This document shows positions 37,161-45,576 of a stretch of DNA of 64,000 nt, in pieces (within the stretch, counting starts at the first letter, position 1; every line of letters starts with the position of its first letter). The notes beneath the pieces were generated by a model. The model was not told where the DNA came from and ran no database searches. It saw only the letters and a program-made list of their open reading frames with translations. The DNA is from DASVLX01 sp035552275. GTDB lineage: Bacteria > Actinomycetota > Actinomycetes > Mycobacteriales > Pseudonocardiaceae. The stretch covers positions 1-64,000 of the forward strand of contig DASZLR010000065.1 of NCBI GenBank assembly GCA_035552275.1. The letters are read 5' to 3'. The position numbers were made by a program, and so were the translations under genes.

Positions 37161-37985
37161 TCAGCCGCCGAACTCGGCAGCGTGCTCGGCGGCCCACTCG
37201 GCGAAGGTGCGGGCTGGCCGCCCGAGCAGTACTTCCACCGTGTCCGAGTGCGGTCCGGCGTCCTCGACGCGGTCGGCCAGGTAGCCGAGCAGTCGGTCGG
37301 GCGCGTCCGGCGGAGCGCCCAGGGCGAGCATCGCCGCGCGGACGTGCTCGGGCGCGACCTCCTGCCATGTCAGGTCCCGGCCGATCGCCTGGCCGATGAT
37401 CGCAACCCTGTCCCGCTGGCTCAACGACTCTGGGCCACTAAGCACATAGGACTGTCCAATGTGTCCTTCGGTCACCAGCGCCCGGGCTGCGACCGAAGCC
37501 ACGTCGTGCTCGTGGACCGGCCAGGTGGCGGAGTTGCCGTAGGCGCCGCGAACAACGTCACCGGCGTTGATCTGCCCGGCCCAGATCCGGTTGTTGGCGG
37601 CGAAGTCGGTGCACCGCAGGAGTGTCCATTCCAGACCCGACGCGACGGCGGCGTCCTCCACCGCGCGGAACTCGTCGGCGAACCGCCGATATCCGCCGCC
37701 ATGCGACACCGTCGCCGCGGACAGCACAACGACCCGCGTCGCGCCCTGCTCGGCGGCCCGCTTCAGCAATCCGGCCGTACCGTCGCCGACCGCACGCGGG
37801 CTGATCAGCACCGCCCGCACTCCCGGCAGCGCGAGATCGGGATCGGCGCGCAGCACGTCCGCGCCATCGGGCAGGACCGCGGTGGCCGGATCGCGGGTGA
37901 CCGCCGCGACGAACTGCCCGTCCGCCAGCAGCAGCCGCACCACCTCACGGCCGACGTTGCCGGTGGCTCCGGTGATCAAGATCAT
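37161..37985 (-). CDS. NmrA-like NAD(P)H-binding oxidoreductase
   Basis: 274 residues. Atypical SDR: MILITGATGNVGREVVRLLLADG gives the nucleotide fold; middle VVVLSAATVSHGGGYRRFADEFRAVEDAAVASGLEWTLLR and C-terminal VAIIGQAIGRDLTWQEV resemble NmrA/quinone-reductase-like proteins. Substrate unknown. The 167 bp beyond its 3' end (36994-37160) hold only a short plus-strand frame ending AVLVTWDRFGPYSH, perhaps a gene remnant. Divergent from a MarR gene. Confidence 0.85.
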   Translation of the reverse strand: MILITGATGNVGREVVRLLLADGQFVAAVTRDPATAVLPDGADVLRADPDLALPGVRAVLISPRAVGDGTAGLLKRAAEQGATRVVVLSAATVSHGGGYRRFADEFRAVEDAAVASGLEWTLLRCTDFAANNRIWAGQINAGDVVRGAYGNSATWPVHEHDVASVAARALVTEGHIGQSYVLSGPESLSQRDRVAIIGQAIGRDLTWQEVAPEHVRAAMLALGAPPDAPDRLLGYLADRVEDAGPHSDTVEVLLGRPARTFAEWAAEHAAEFGG

Positions 37986-38017
37986 GACATGCCCCTCTCG
38001 TCCGCACCCGTGGCGAG

Positions 38018-38042
38018 GTACGTTGACCTCTGTATGTCGTAC
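38018..38042. promoter_or_regulatory. Candidate MarR operator
   Basis: Inverted repeat GTACG (38018-38022) and CGTAC (38038-38042) with a 15-bp spacer that includes ttgacc, between the divergent oxidoreductase and MarR genes. Position fits repression of both. Weak by length. Confidence 0.35.
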
Positions 38043-38058
38043 GGTACGAGGAGCATAT

Positions 38059-38559
38059 CATATGAGTTCCATATCATCGGGAGGCGAGAAGCCGATTCCG
38101 CGACGGTTGATCGGTGAGATCAGGGACTCGCTGCGTGAGCTGAGCATGCAGCTCTCGCTGCTCAATCACCAGGTCAGCGCCCACATCGAGCTTCGCCCGG
38201 TGGACCTGAACTGTCTGGACGTCATCTCCCGGCACGGGCCGCTGGGTCCTAGCGAACTGGCTCGCCGATCTGGGCTGCACCCGGCCACCGTGACCGGAAT
38301 CCTCGACCGGTTGGAACGAAGCGGCTGGGTGGCGCGCGACCGGGACCCGGACGACCGCCGCGCCGTGGTGGTTCGGCCACTGCGCGACCGGAGTGCGGAG
38401 CTGATGCGGTTGTACGCCGGCATGAACTCGTCGGTGGCCGAGATCTGCGCCAGCTATCGCGAGGACGAACTGCGCGTGCTCGCCGACTTCCTGCGCCGCA
38501 CGGCCTCCGCCGGCCGACGGGCTACCGAGGAACTGGCCGAGGGTCGTGCTGACGGATAG
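38059..38559 (+). CDS. MarR-family transcriptional regulator
   Basis: 166 residues. Winged helix-turn-helix: LNCLDVISRHGPLGPSELARRSGLHPATVTGILDRLERSGWVARDRDPDDRRAVVV. Dimerisation helices flank it. ATG follows gaggag at 9 bp. Divergent from the NmrA-like oxidoreductase, so that gene is the likely target. Ligand unknown. Confidence 0.88.
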   Translation, partial: HMSSISSGGEKPIPRRLIGEIRDSLRELSMQLSLLNHQVSAHIELRPVDLNCLDVISRHGPLGPSELARRSGLHPATVTGILDRLERSGWVARDRDPDDRRAVVVRPLRDRSAELMRLYAGMNSSVAEICASYREDELRVLADFLRRTASAGRRATEELAEGRADG

Positions 38560-38657
38560 CGGTCACCCGAGCCTTACAACTTGCACCGTGTCAGCTCGCC
38601 CACGTAACTCCGCTGCTGTTTCTCTGCCGGGTGGCGAGTTGGCACCCGCAGGCCGTG

Positions 38658-39038
38658 TCACAAGTCGTCCGCAGACTGGTTCGCATTGTCAGCTGCGGCC
38701 TGCGGTCTCCACGGATCAATGCCTTCCAAGCGCACAGCGCCCACTCGCCCGTTGAACCGCGCGATGACGTACAGCACATAGCCGTCGCTGTGTTCCCGAC
38801 GCTGATTGTTTTGCGCCCATGTCACCGCTTCGCTGACCGAACATCCAGTCAGCCGGTACATCGCGGTGGAGAACATGCTTTTCTCGGCCGTCGCCTGCTC
38901 GATACTCGGCCGGTAGAACAGGACGCGAAACTCCGGCTCGTCCGCTTCCCAGGAGATATCTCGGGGATCTACCAGATCCGCCGATATGTGTTTATCGACA
39001 CGCGGTGACTCGTTGGGAGGTCGCTGGATTGGATCCAC
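38658..39038 (-). CDS. Hypothetical protein
   Basis: 126 residues. Polar N-terminus, then EFRVLFYRPSIEQATAEKSMFSTAMYRLTGCSVSEAVTWAQNN and YVLYVIARFNGRVGAVRLEGIDPW. The pattern (small alpha/beta protein with xxWAxxNxx then YxLYVxxxxxGxxGxVRLxGxDP) recurs in actinobacterial hypothetical proteins of unknown role, as far as I recall. Codon use slightly less GC-rich than neighbours. No clear ribosome site was found, so the exact start is uncertain. Confidence 0.5.
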   Translation of the reverse strand: MDPIQRPPNESPRVDKHISADLVDPRDISWEADEPEFRVLFYRPSIEQATAEKSMFSTAMYRLTGCSVSEAVTWAQNNQRREHSDGYVLYVIARFNGRVGAVRLEGIDPWRPQAAADNANQSADDL

Positions 39039-39078
39039 TCGTTCCGCCTGCGTTCACATCGGGCCGGAGCGGAGCAGG

Positions 39079-39975
39079 TCAGGACACCTGGGCCTGCTGG
39101 ATGGTCACGGTCTGCTTGGGCTTGCCGTCCTGGGTAGAGCTCTGGCCGGTGGACGGGTCGGTGCCCGGCGTGATCCCGTTCGCCGCGATCTTGTCCAGGG
39201 TGGTCAGGCCGGCGCCGCTGGTCGCGCCGAAAACCGCGTAGTCCGGCGGCAACTGCGAGTCGGCGTAGATCAGGAAGAACTGGCTGCCGCCGGTGTTGGG
39301 CTGTCCGGTGTTGGCCATCGCGATCACTCCACGCGGATAGATCGAGGACGCCGTTCCGCTGCTGGGGTCGGTCGGTCCCGCCTTGAGGTTGGTCGGCTTC
39401 TCGTCCGGAATCGTGTAGCCCGGACCGCCGGTGCCCTGGCCGGTCGGGTCGCCGCACTGCAACACCTTGAGGGTGGGGTACGCCGTTTCCCGGTGGCAGT
39501 TGGTGTTGTCGTAGAACTTGCCCGACGCGAGGTGTAGGAAGCTCTGCACGGTGCAGGGCGCCGCGGCGCGGTCGAGGGTCAGCGGGATGTCGCCGAAGTT
39601 GGTGTGCAGCGTGATCGAGACGGTGCCGGTCTTCGGGGTTGGGTTCGGGTCCGCCGGGACGCCGACGGTCTTGCCGGCCGGCGCCGGGGTCCCCGGCGTC
39701 GTCGTGTACTTGCACGGGCCGGTGGTCGGCACTCCCGGGTTGCTGGTCGTGGTGGGCGCTGCGCTCGTCGTCGAGGACGGGCTGGCCGCGGACGCCGTGG
39801 AATTGCTGTGGCCCATGGTGACCAGCAGGTAGACGCCGCCGACGACGATGACCACCGCGAGCACGGACGAGATGATCGTGATCGTCCGGCGTCGCTTGGT
39901 CCGCGCGGCGCGGTTCGCCAACTGGCGCTCCAGCTTCCGCTTCGCGGCCTGGCGGCGTTGCTCGTTGCTGGGCAC
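39079..39975 (-). CDS. Membrane-anchored cyclophilin-type peptidylprolyl isomerase
   Basis: 298 residues. N-terminal basic segment (SNEQRRQAAKRKLERQLANRAARTKRRR), one TM (ITIISSVLAVVIVVGGVYLLVTM), Ser/Thr/Pro linker, then a cyclophilin domain outside the membrane: HTNFGDIPLTLDRAAAPCTVQSFLHLA, FYDNTNCHR, GVIAMANTGQPNTGGSQFFLIYADS, YAVFGATSGAG. Catalyses proline cis-trans isomerisation. GTG start with gggaga upstream is preferred over an upstream Met. The rel/cyclophilin/metallo-hydrolase neighbourhood is conserved; hisS, usual next, is absent here. Confidence 0.9.
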   Translation of the reverse strand: MPSNEQRRQAAKRKLERQLANRAARTKRRRTITIISSVLAVVIVVGGVYLLVTMGHSNSTASAASPSSTTSAAPTTTSNPGVPTTGPCKYTTTPGTPAPAGKTVGVPADPNPTPKTGTVSITLHTNFGDIPLTLDRAAAPCTVQSFLHLASGKFYDNTNCHRETAYPTLKVLQCGDPTGQGTGGPGYTIPDEKPTNLKAGPTDPSSGTASSIYPRGVIAMANTGQPNTGGSQFFLIYADSQLPPDYAVFGATSGAGLTTLDKIAANGITPGTDPSTGQSSTQDGKPKQTVTIQQAQVS

Positions 39976-40161
39976 GTCGGTTCTCCCGAGGATCGCAGGC
40001 ACCCGGCGCGCGGTGCGCGTCCTACCGCCACGCGCCGCGCCGGAGCACCCAAGCCAAACACTGCGGCCCGCAGTCTAGGGCGACGACCTGTGAATACTGT
40101 GTGGTGGGCGGCCCTCGGTACGCTGGGCCGGTCCGCGCAGGTGATTGTGGGAGGTCAGATC

Positions 40162-40860
40162 GTGCTGGTCGTCGGGTTTCCGGTCGGGGCGCTGCAGGCC
40201 AACTGTTACCTGCTCGCAACCGACGCCGGTGAGCCGTGCGTCATCGTCGATCCCGGCCAGGACGCCGTCGAGCCGATCAACGAGGCGCTGCGCGAGCACC
40301 GGTTGTCCCCGGTCGCCGTGCTGCTCACCCACGGGCATTTCGACCATATGTTCTCGGTCACGCCGGTGTGCGACGGAAACGACGTGCCGGCCTGGATCCA
40401 TCCCGAGGACCGTGGGCTGCTCACCGATCCGCTGCGCGGGATGAGCGCGGACGCGGCGTCATTTTTCGGCGGCCGGTTCACCCTGCGCGAGCCGGCCGAG
40501 GTGCGTGCGCTGTCCGACGGCGTCGAACTGGATCTGGCCGGATTGCGGCTGACCGTCGACCACACGCCCGGCCACACCGGGGGCTCAGTGGTGTTCCGCT
40601 CCGGAACCGAGGACGGCGGCCGGTTGATGATCTCCGGCGACACCCTGTTCGCCGGTTCCATCGGCCGCACCGACCTGCCCGGCGGCGACTCGAATCAGAT
40701 GGTCGAGTCGTTGCGGGACAAGGTGCTTCCGCTGCCCGACGACACCGTGGTGCTGCCCGGCCACGGACCGTCCAGCACGATCGGCCGCGAGCGGACCAGC
40801 AACCCGTTCCTGCTCGGCCTGGACGACCTGCCGCAAGCCGGGCCGCGCCGAGGATTGTGA
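40162..40860 (+). CDS. Metallo-beta-lactamase-fold hydrolase (glyoxalase II-like)
   Basis: 232 residues. Zinc-binding motifs: THGHFDHMF, the second His in HTPGHTGGSVVF, Asp in MISGDTLFAGSIGRTDL and a final His in LPGHGPSSTIGRE. Close to hydroxyacylglutathione hydrolase-like enzymes; actinobacteria lack glutathione, so the thiol substrate is unknown. GTG start after gggaggtcagatc. Divergent from the cyclophilin gene. Confidence 0.88.
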   Translation: MLVVGFPVGALQANCYLLATDAGEPCVIVDPGQDAVEPINEALREHRLSPVAVLLTHGHFDHMFSVTPVCDGNDVPAWIHPEDRGLLTDPLRGMSADAASFFGGRFTLREPAEVRALSDGVELDLAGLRLTVDHTPGHTGGSVVFRSGTEDGGRLMISGDTLFAGSIGRTDLPGGDSNQMVESLRDKVLPLPDDTVVLPGHGPSSTIGRERTSNPFLLGLDDLPQAGPRRGL

Positions 40861-40884
40861 TCTTGCTTACCTGGCCGGCTGGCG

Positions 40885-41223
40885 TTACGAGTCGTACCGG
40901 CCGCCGAAGAACACCTGAACCTCGGTGATCCGGCCGTCGCGGACGGTCAGGAACTCGGCGTTCCGGTACACCTCACCGGTCTTCAGCTCGTACTCGTACA
41001 GTGCGAAAACACCGTCGTCGGCGGTGGGCGTCACCTCCAGGATCTTCTGCCACCGCAGCCGATCCGTCGTGGGGAAGCAACGTTCGAAGTAGCTGGCCCG
41101 GTCGATGTGGTCGTCCTGCGGGCTGGTGAAGCTGAAGTCGTCGGCGATCAGTCGTTCGGCGGCCGCCCGGTCTTGGGTCTGGTAGCCGGCGAAGATGGCC
41201 CGAACCACGTCTACGTTCGTCAT
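40885..41223 (-). CDS. SnoaL-like/NTF2-fold protein
   Basis: 112 residues. NTF2-like fold: VVRAIFAGYQTQDRAAAERLIADDFSFTSPQDDHIDRASYFERCFP then ending EFLTVRDGRITEVQVFFGGRYDS. Polyketide cyclase-like or limonene-epoxide-hydrolase-like; activity unknown. The start MTNVDVV is chosen after aggatggg. The frame stays open upstream without a stop into the C-terminal piece of a hydrolase remnant, so an upstream Met (seven codons earlier) is possible. Confidence 0.8.
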   Translation of the reverse strand: MTNVDVVRAIFAGYQTQDRAAAERLIADDFSFTSPQDDHIDRASYFERCFPTTDRLRWQKILEVTPTADDGVFALYEYELKTGEVYRNAEFLTVRDGRITEVQVFFGGRYDS

Positions 41224-41277
41224 CGTCCCATCCTCTCTGTCCATTGTGGTCTGTTGGTGGCCGGTCTGGTCAGCAGT

Positions 41278-41555
41278 AGAAAAGGTGGTCAGGGCGGACG
41301 CGAGATCGGCCGCCGGGATGCCGTGCCAGCGGCCGGGCAGGCTGCGGTGGGCGCCGTGGGGGATGGCCGCGCCGACGGCGGCGGCCCAGGCGGTCCGCCG
41401 GACGAGAAGCCGTACCCGAACACCGAACCGCCGGCCTCGGCGATCAGCGCCGCCAGGTCGTCAACTTCCCGGTCCACCGTGTGGGGCGGGGTGTCGGTGC
41501 TCTGGCCGCGTCCCCGCCGGTCGTAGCTGAACACGGTGAAGACCGGGCGCGCGCC
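41278..41555 (-). pseudogene. Alpha/beta hydrolase remnant
   Basis: Two pieces of one alpha/beta hydrolase in different frames. The first reads FTVFSYDRRGRGQSTDTPP ... DLAALIAEAGGSVFGYGFSSGG (beta4, then the nucleophile elbow GxSxG region). The second, in another frame, reads AAIPHGAHRSLPGRWHGIPAADLASALTTF, the usual C-terminal catalytic-His region. The about 140 residues between are missing, and the N-terminus is lost where the gene meets the end of the next gene. The second piece runs in frame into the SnoaL-like gene. Confidence 0.75.
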
Positions 41556-41561
41556 GCGAAC

Positions 41562-42137
41562 TCATCGCTCGTCCGCCCACGGCGCCCGGCAGGCCTCACC
41601 GGAGCTGAAGCCCTGTTCGGTGATGCCGAGCGCGGAGTACATCCGGGAGCGCATGTTCTCGTGGCCGATCAGGTACGTCAGCTCTACCACCCCGGCGCGG
41701 CCGAACCGCCGGTGCAGATCGGCCACCTGCTCGTCGGTGACCGTCGGCGGCGTGGCCGTGACCGAGTCGGCGTACTCGATCACGGCCCGCTCGTCCTCGC
41801 TGTACTTCGGCGAGGTGGCGTAATCGCCGATCTGTTTGAGCTGGTCAACATCCAGGCCGGCGAGCCGGTGCAGCATGGTGCCGAAGTCCACGCACCACGA
41901 GCAGCCGACCGTCCAGGCCACCCGGTACACCGCGAGATCGCGGATGTTGGCCGGCAGCCCGGTGGCCGCCTTGCCCGCCGCCATCTCGTGCAGTGCGCTG
42001 GCGAAGAACAGCTTGCGGTGGTTGGCGGTGACCGCGAACGGCTCCGGCACCTCGCCGAAGCGCCGCTTGGCGTACCAGTAGGACAGTTTGACCAGCGGGC
42101 CGGCCTGACCGGGGGAGACCGCGGTGACGCGGGACAT
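41562..42137 (-). CDS. Carboxymuconolactone decarboxylase family (AhpD-like) protein
   Basis: 191 residues. Redox motif VAWTVGCSWCVDFGTMLHRLAG (CxxC with distal His region), preceded by AVTANHRKLFFASALHEMAAG. Longer than the one at 15 kb. The ATG has an excellent gaggaggt site. Upstream on the same strand there is an exact ECF41-type promoter (TGTCACG-N16-CGTC), so it is a likely second target of the sigma factor encoded at 15.6 kb. Confidence 0.87.
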   Translation of the reverse strand: MSRVTAVSPGQAGPLVKLSYWYAKRRFGEVPEPFAVTANHRKLFFASALHEMAAGKAATGLPANIRDLAVYRVAWTVGCSWCVDFGTMLHRLAGLDVDQLKQIGDYATSPKYSEDERAVIEYADSVTATPPTVTDEQVADLHRRFGRAGVVELTYLIGHENMRSRMYSALGITEQGFSSGEACRAPWADER

Positions 42138-42170
42138 GGGGGACCTCCTCGATGAGTTCGTCATGCCTAG

Positions 42171-42197
42171 GACGAGTCGCGGCCTGAGAACGTGACA
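42171..42197 (-). promoter_or_regulatory. ECF41-type promoter for second decarboxylase gene
   Basis: On the minus strand TGTCACG (42197-42191), 16-bp spacer, CGTC (42174-42171); start codon is about 34 bp downstream of the -10. Same spacing as the two sites around the sigma gene. A second TGTCAC lies just upstream. Confidence 0.65.
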
Positions 42198-42217
42198 GCG
42201 GACGTGACACCGGACCG

Positions 42218-43021
42218 CTAACCTGGTTGCGCCGTGGCCCGCGGGCGGTTGTACAGGCGCTTCGCCCACAGGTACGAGAGCAGGGCGATGGCGGCGCACC
42301 AGGCGATGGCGAGGATCGCGTTGTCGCCGATCGGGGTGCCCATCAGCAGCCCCCGCAGCGTCTCGTTGACCGGCGTGAACGGCTGGTACTCGGCGAACCA
42401 GCGCAGTCCGGTCGGCATCGACGCGGTGGGGACGAAGCCGCTGCCCAGGAACGGCAGCAGCATCATGAACATCGGCGTGTTGCTGGCGCTCTCCACGCCC
42501 TTGGCGACTAGGCCTAGCGCGACCGACAGCCAGGTGAGCGCGAAGGAGATCATCACCAGCACGCCGATGGCCCCGAGCCAGGCGAGCGGGCTGGCGGTGG
42601 GCCGGAATCCGATCAGCAGCGCGACGCCGAACACCACGGCGATGCTGAGCACGGCCTGGATGACGCTGCCCAGCACATGGCCGGTCAGCACCGAGGCCCG
42701 GGAGATCGCCATGGTGCGGAACCGGGCGATGATCCCCTCGGTCATGTCCATGGCCACGGATATCGCGGTTCCCTGCGCGACCGAGGCGACGGTGAGCAGC
42801 AGGATGCCGGGAGCCACATAGTTGGCGTAGGCGGTGCGACCGCCGGACAGGCCGCCGAGCCCGGCGCCGAGCGTCCCGCCGAAGACGTAGACGAACAGCA
42901 GCATGAAGACGACCGGCATGCCGAGGAGTAGCACGGTGACCGACGGATAGCGCACCATCCGCCGGAGGTTGCGGCGCAGCATCGTCGCCGAGTCGCTGAC
43001 GGTGTAGGTGAGGGTGCTCAT
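42218..43021 (-). CDS. ABC-2-type transporter permease (DrrB-like)
   Basis: 267 residues, six TMs. Family features: RYPSVTVLLLGMPVVFMLLFVYVFGGTLGAGL, then YVAPGILLLTVASVAQGTAI, MTEGIIARFRTMAISRASVLTGHVL and FVPTASMPTGLRWFAEYQPFTPVNETLRGLLMG. Partner of the ATPase just upstream (ATGA overlap). Resembles daunorubicin-resistance DrrB exporters; the substrate is unknown. Confidence 0.9.
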   Translation of the reverse strand: MSTLTYTVSDSATMLRRNLRRMVRYPSVTVLLLGMPVVFMLLFVYVFGGTLGAGLGGLSGGRTAYANYVAPGILLLTVASVAQGTAISVAMDMTEGIIARFRTMAISRASVLTGHVLGSVIQAVLSIAVVFGVALLIGFRPTASPLAWLGAIGVLVMISFALTWLSVALGLVAKGVESASNTPMFMMLLPFLGSGFVPTASMPTGLRWFAEYQPFTPVNETLRGLLMGTPIGDNAILAIAWCAAIALLSYLWAKRLYNRPRATAQPG

Positions 43022-43992
43022 CGCTGGCTGGCTTTCTCCGCGGTGGGGTGGCCGGTGACGGCGAAGAAGACGTCATCCAGATCGGGGGTGTGGATCGACA
43101 GCGCGTCGACCTCGATCGACGCGTTGTCGAGTTGGGCGAGCAGGCCGCGCAGTGACCGCACATTGCCGTCGCTGGGCACCTGCAAGGTCAGGTTCTCGTC
43201 ATCGCGCGAGACTGAGCCGATGCCGTCACCGATGGCCCGCGCGGCGGATTCCAGCTCGGGCGCCTCGGCGAAGCGCAACCGGATGTGCCCGCCGGGGATG
43301 CGCCGTTTGAGCTCCTCGGCGGTGCCCTCGGCGACCAGCCGGCCGTGGTCCAGGACCGCGATCCGGTCGGCGAGCTGATCAGCCTCCTCCAGTTGCTGTG
43401 TGGTGAGGAAGATGGTGACGCCGTCGGCGGCAAGACCGCGGATGATCTGCCACATGGTGCGCCGGCTGCGTGGATCGAGCCCGGTGGTCGGCTCGTCCAG
43501 GAAGACCAGCCGTGGGTTGCCGACCAGGGTCATCGCCAGGTCAAGCCGCCGCCGCATGCCGCCCGAGTACGTCCCGGCTGATTTCTTCGCCGCATCGGCC
43601 AGATCGAAATGGTCGAGCAGTGCCGTGGCGCGGGCTCGGCCGGCGCGGCGGCCCAGATGGTGCAGATCCGCCATCAGGAACAAGTTCTCCTCGCCGGTGA
43701 GCAGGCCGTCCACCGCCGAGAACTGGCCGGTGACACCGATCGCGGCGCGCACCCCGTCGGGATCTCTGGCCAGATCGTGGCCGGCGACCCGGACCTCGCC
43801 GCGATCGGCGGTGATCAGCGTGGACAGGATCTGGACGATCGTTGTCTTGCCAGCGCCGTTGGGGCCGAGCAGCGAGAAGATCGTCCCTTCGGCGACGGTC
43901 AGGTCGACGCCGTCGAGCACCACGGTGTCGCCGAAGGATTTCCGCAGTCCGGTGACCGAAATCGCCAGCCGGTCCGAGTTGGTGGTCGTCAT
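43018..43992 (-). CDS. ABC transporter ATP-binding protein (DrrA-like)
   Basis: 324 residues. Walker A GPNGAGKTTIVQILSTL, signature YSGGMRRRLDLAMTLVGNPRLVFLDEPTTGLDPRSRRTMW (with Walker B), and the long C-terminal DrrA-type extension containing GHIRLRFAEAPELESAARAI. Powers the DrrB-like permease to export a drug or lipid-like molecule. Start is close downstream of the DUF4097 gene, in the same operon. Confidence 0.93.
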   Translation of the reverse strand: MTTTNSDRLAISVTGLRKSFGDTVVLDGVDLTVAEGTIFSLLGPNGAGKTTIVQILSTLITADRGEVRVAGHDLARDPDGVRAAIGVTGQFSAVDGLLTGEENLFLMADLHHLGRRAGRARATALLDHFDLADAAKKSAGTYSGGMRRRLDLAMTLVGNPRLVFLDEPTTGLDPRSRRTMWQIIRGLAADGVTIFLTTQQLEEADQLADRIAVLDHGRLVAEGTAEELKRRIPGGHIRLRFAEAPELESAARAIGDGIGSVSRDDENLTLQVPSDGNVRSLRGLLAQLDNASIEVDALSIHTPDLDDVFFAVTGHPTAEKASQR

Positions 43993-44023
43993 TGGTTCTC
44001 CTTGGTCTCGTTCTTTCTCGCGT

Positions 44024-44887
44024 TCAGTTCGGTTCCGGCACGGCGGCCCGGCGGATCACGATGTCGCCGAAACTGGTGCGGGCGTGGATTTCGGCGGTCT
44101 GGTCGGCCGGCCCCGGGTCCTCTGTGGAGTCGAGGTCGTTGCGCACCCGGCCGAAACCTGTGGACACATCCAGCCGGGCGGCGGTGCCGGCCTGGATGCC
44201 GATCTCGATCTGGCCGTGCGCTGTCCGCAGCACCGACGACCCGCAGGCGACACCGCCGATCCGCAGGTCGCCATTGGCGGTGTTGGCGGTGACACCAGCT
44301 TGGGCGTGGTCGACGGCGATATCGCCGTTGGACGCGCTGATCCGCAGGTCGCCGTCGACGCCGCCGATCCAGGAGTCGCCGTTGCTGTTCTTGATCACTG
44401 CGGCGCCGTCGATCTGGTGCAGCCGCAGCCGGCCGGACCCGGTGGTGATCTCGGCGTTGCCGGCCACCCGGTCGATCTCGATCGCGCCGCTGCCGGTCCG
44501 CAGGTCGAGTGCGCCGGTGTGGCTGAACTCGATGTCGCCGACGCCGGTTTTCAGCCGAACCGCGCCGAGGCGCCCCACGCCGTGGAACGCGGCGATCCCG
44601 GCGGCAGCGCGCACGTCCGAGCCGGCCGGCAGATCGATGGTCACGTCGACCGACCCCGGTTTGCTGAACAGGCTGACAGCGCGCTGTTTCGCGGCCTTGA
44701 CCAATAGTTGGCCGGCTGCGTACTCGACGCGGACCTGTTCGGCGGCCCGCACATCGGGATCGTGGGACGGGTCGGTCGGGCGTACTTCCACCACGGTGTC
44801 GGTGCGCTCGCCGGCGGTGATCCGGGCGTCGCCGACGCCGAGGTCGATCGCGACCGAAATCGGTTCGGGAGTAGCGAAAGTGGGCAT
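44024..44887 (-). CDS. DUF4097 family beta-helical protein
   Basis: 287 residues. Many short beta-repeat units of the type GDIEF / GAIEIDRV / GRLRLHQI / GDSWIGGV / GDLRISASNGDIAV / GDLRIGGV, giving a right-handed beta-helix as in DUF4097 adhesin-like proteins. No signal peptide, so it is cytosolic in this form. Found with RHH regulators and Drr-type ABC exporters in actinobacteria; role unknown. Starts 48 bp after the RHH gene. Confidence 0.85.
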   Translation of the reverse strand: MPTFATPEPISVAIDLGVGDARITAGERTDTVVEVRPTDPSHDPDVRAAEQVRVEYAAGQLLVKAAKQRAVSLFSKPGSVDVTIDLPAGSDVRAAAGIAAFHGVGRLGAVRLKTGVGDIEFSHTGALDLRTGSGAIEIDRVAGNAEITTGSGRLRLHQIDGAAVIKNSNGDSWIGGVDGDLRISASNGDIAVDHAQAGVTANTANGDLRIGGVACGSSVLRTAHGQIEIGIQAGTAARLDVSTGFGRVRNDLDSTEDPGPADQTAEIHARTSFGDIVIRRAAVPEPN

Positions 44888-44934
44888 GATGGTCTCTCCT
44901 GATTGGTGGCAAGTCGGGTCGGATGGCCAGGGCG

Positions 44935-45453
44935 CTAGCGCACCCAGCCGGTGTAGCGATCGCCTCTGGTCGGGGTGCGCCGCGCGGCCGGACGGCCGCG
45001 GATGTCGGACTCCAGCGATGCGGCCGCTGCGCGGACGAGCCAGGCGTTCACCGAGAGGCCGGCCTGGCCGGCCGCCTGCTCGATCCGGTTCTTGAGTGCT
45101 TCGGCCAGCCGGACGTTGATCCGCGTCATCGGCCCTTCGTCACTCTCCGGGGGCACCGGCGGCGGGGCGTCCTCTGTGGACTGTTCGGACTCGCTGAACG
45201 AGTGCTCCAGGGCCGGGGGCAGCACGACGAAGGTGGGTTCGCCGGACCGGAGCCGGAGGTCGACCGAGCCCGGCGCCAGATCGCGGGTGATCTCGTCCGC
45301 GGCGGCCGACAGCGCGTTGAGCAGGGCGAGCCGAATGCCCGACTCCAGTGGCGCGGTCAGCCGCTCGGCCAGCGCGCGGGACTCGTCTCCGCCGGCTTCG
45401 GCGGCTACCGCGAGCTGCTGGCGGAGAGCGTCGACGTAATACGTGAGATCCAT
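44935..45453 (-). CDS. HicB-like ribbon-helix-helix regulator
   Basis: 172 residues. N-terminal alpha-helical region (YYVDALRQQLAVAAEAGGDESRALAERLTAPLESGIRLALLNALSAAADEI), a linker with acidic/Pro content, and a C-terminal RHH DNA-binding motif (MTRINVRLAEALKNRIEQAAGQAGLSVNAWLVRAAAASLE). First gene of the operon RHH-DUF4097-ABC ATPase-ABC permease. Palindromic TGGCACA sites upstream are its likely operators. Confidence 0.85.
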   Translation of the reverse strand: MDLTYYVDALRQQLAVAAEAGGDESRALAERLTAPLESGIRLALLNALSAAADEITRDLAPGSVDLRLRSGEPTFVVLPPALEHSFSESEQSTEDAPPPVPPESDEGPMTRINVRLAEALKNRIEQAAGQAGLSVNAWLVRAAAASLESDIRGRPAARRTPTRGDRYTGWVR

Positions 45454-45475
45454 GGGTGCCACTATGGCATCACTC

Positions 45476-45524
45476 TGGCACATATACAAGCCAGTTCGGC
45501 ACCACAATGTGCCACAGTGGCACA
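45476..45524. promoter_or_regulatory. TGTGCCA palindromic operator of the RHH operon
   Basis: Odd palindrome TGTGCCACAGTGGCACA at 45508-45524 and a TGGCACA half-site at 45476-45482. Further TGCCA half-sites lie nearer the RHH start. They sit in the 124-bp intergenic region shared with the radical SAM gene. Operator role for the RHH protein is inference. Confidence 0.6.
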
Positions 45525-45552
45525 CTGGATGACATCGCGCCTTGACAGATGA

Positions 45553-45568
45553 TCGAACATGTGTTCGA
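45553..45568. promoter_or_regulatory. LexA (SOS) box upstream of radical SAM gene
   Basis: TCGAACATGTGTTCGA is a perfect palindromic LexA site. TTGACA lies at 45542-45547, and the -10 falls just after the box, so LexA would block this promoter. The likely start codon (45577) is only about 9 bp past the box, so the mRNA is probably leaderless. Mycobacterial Rv2578c is also in the SOS regulon. Confidence 0.85.
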
Positions 45569-45576
45569 CTATGGTC

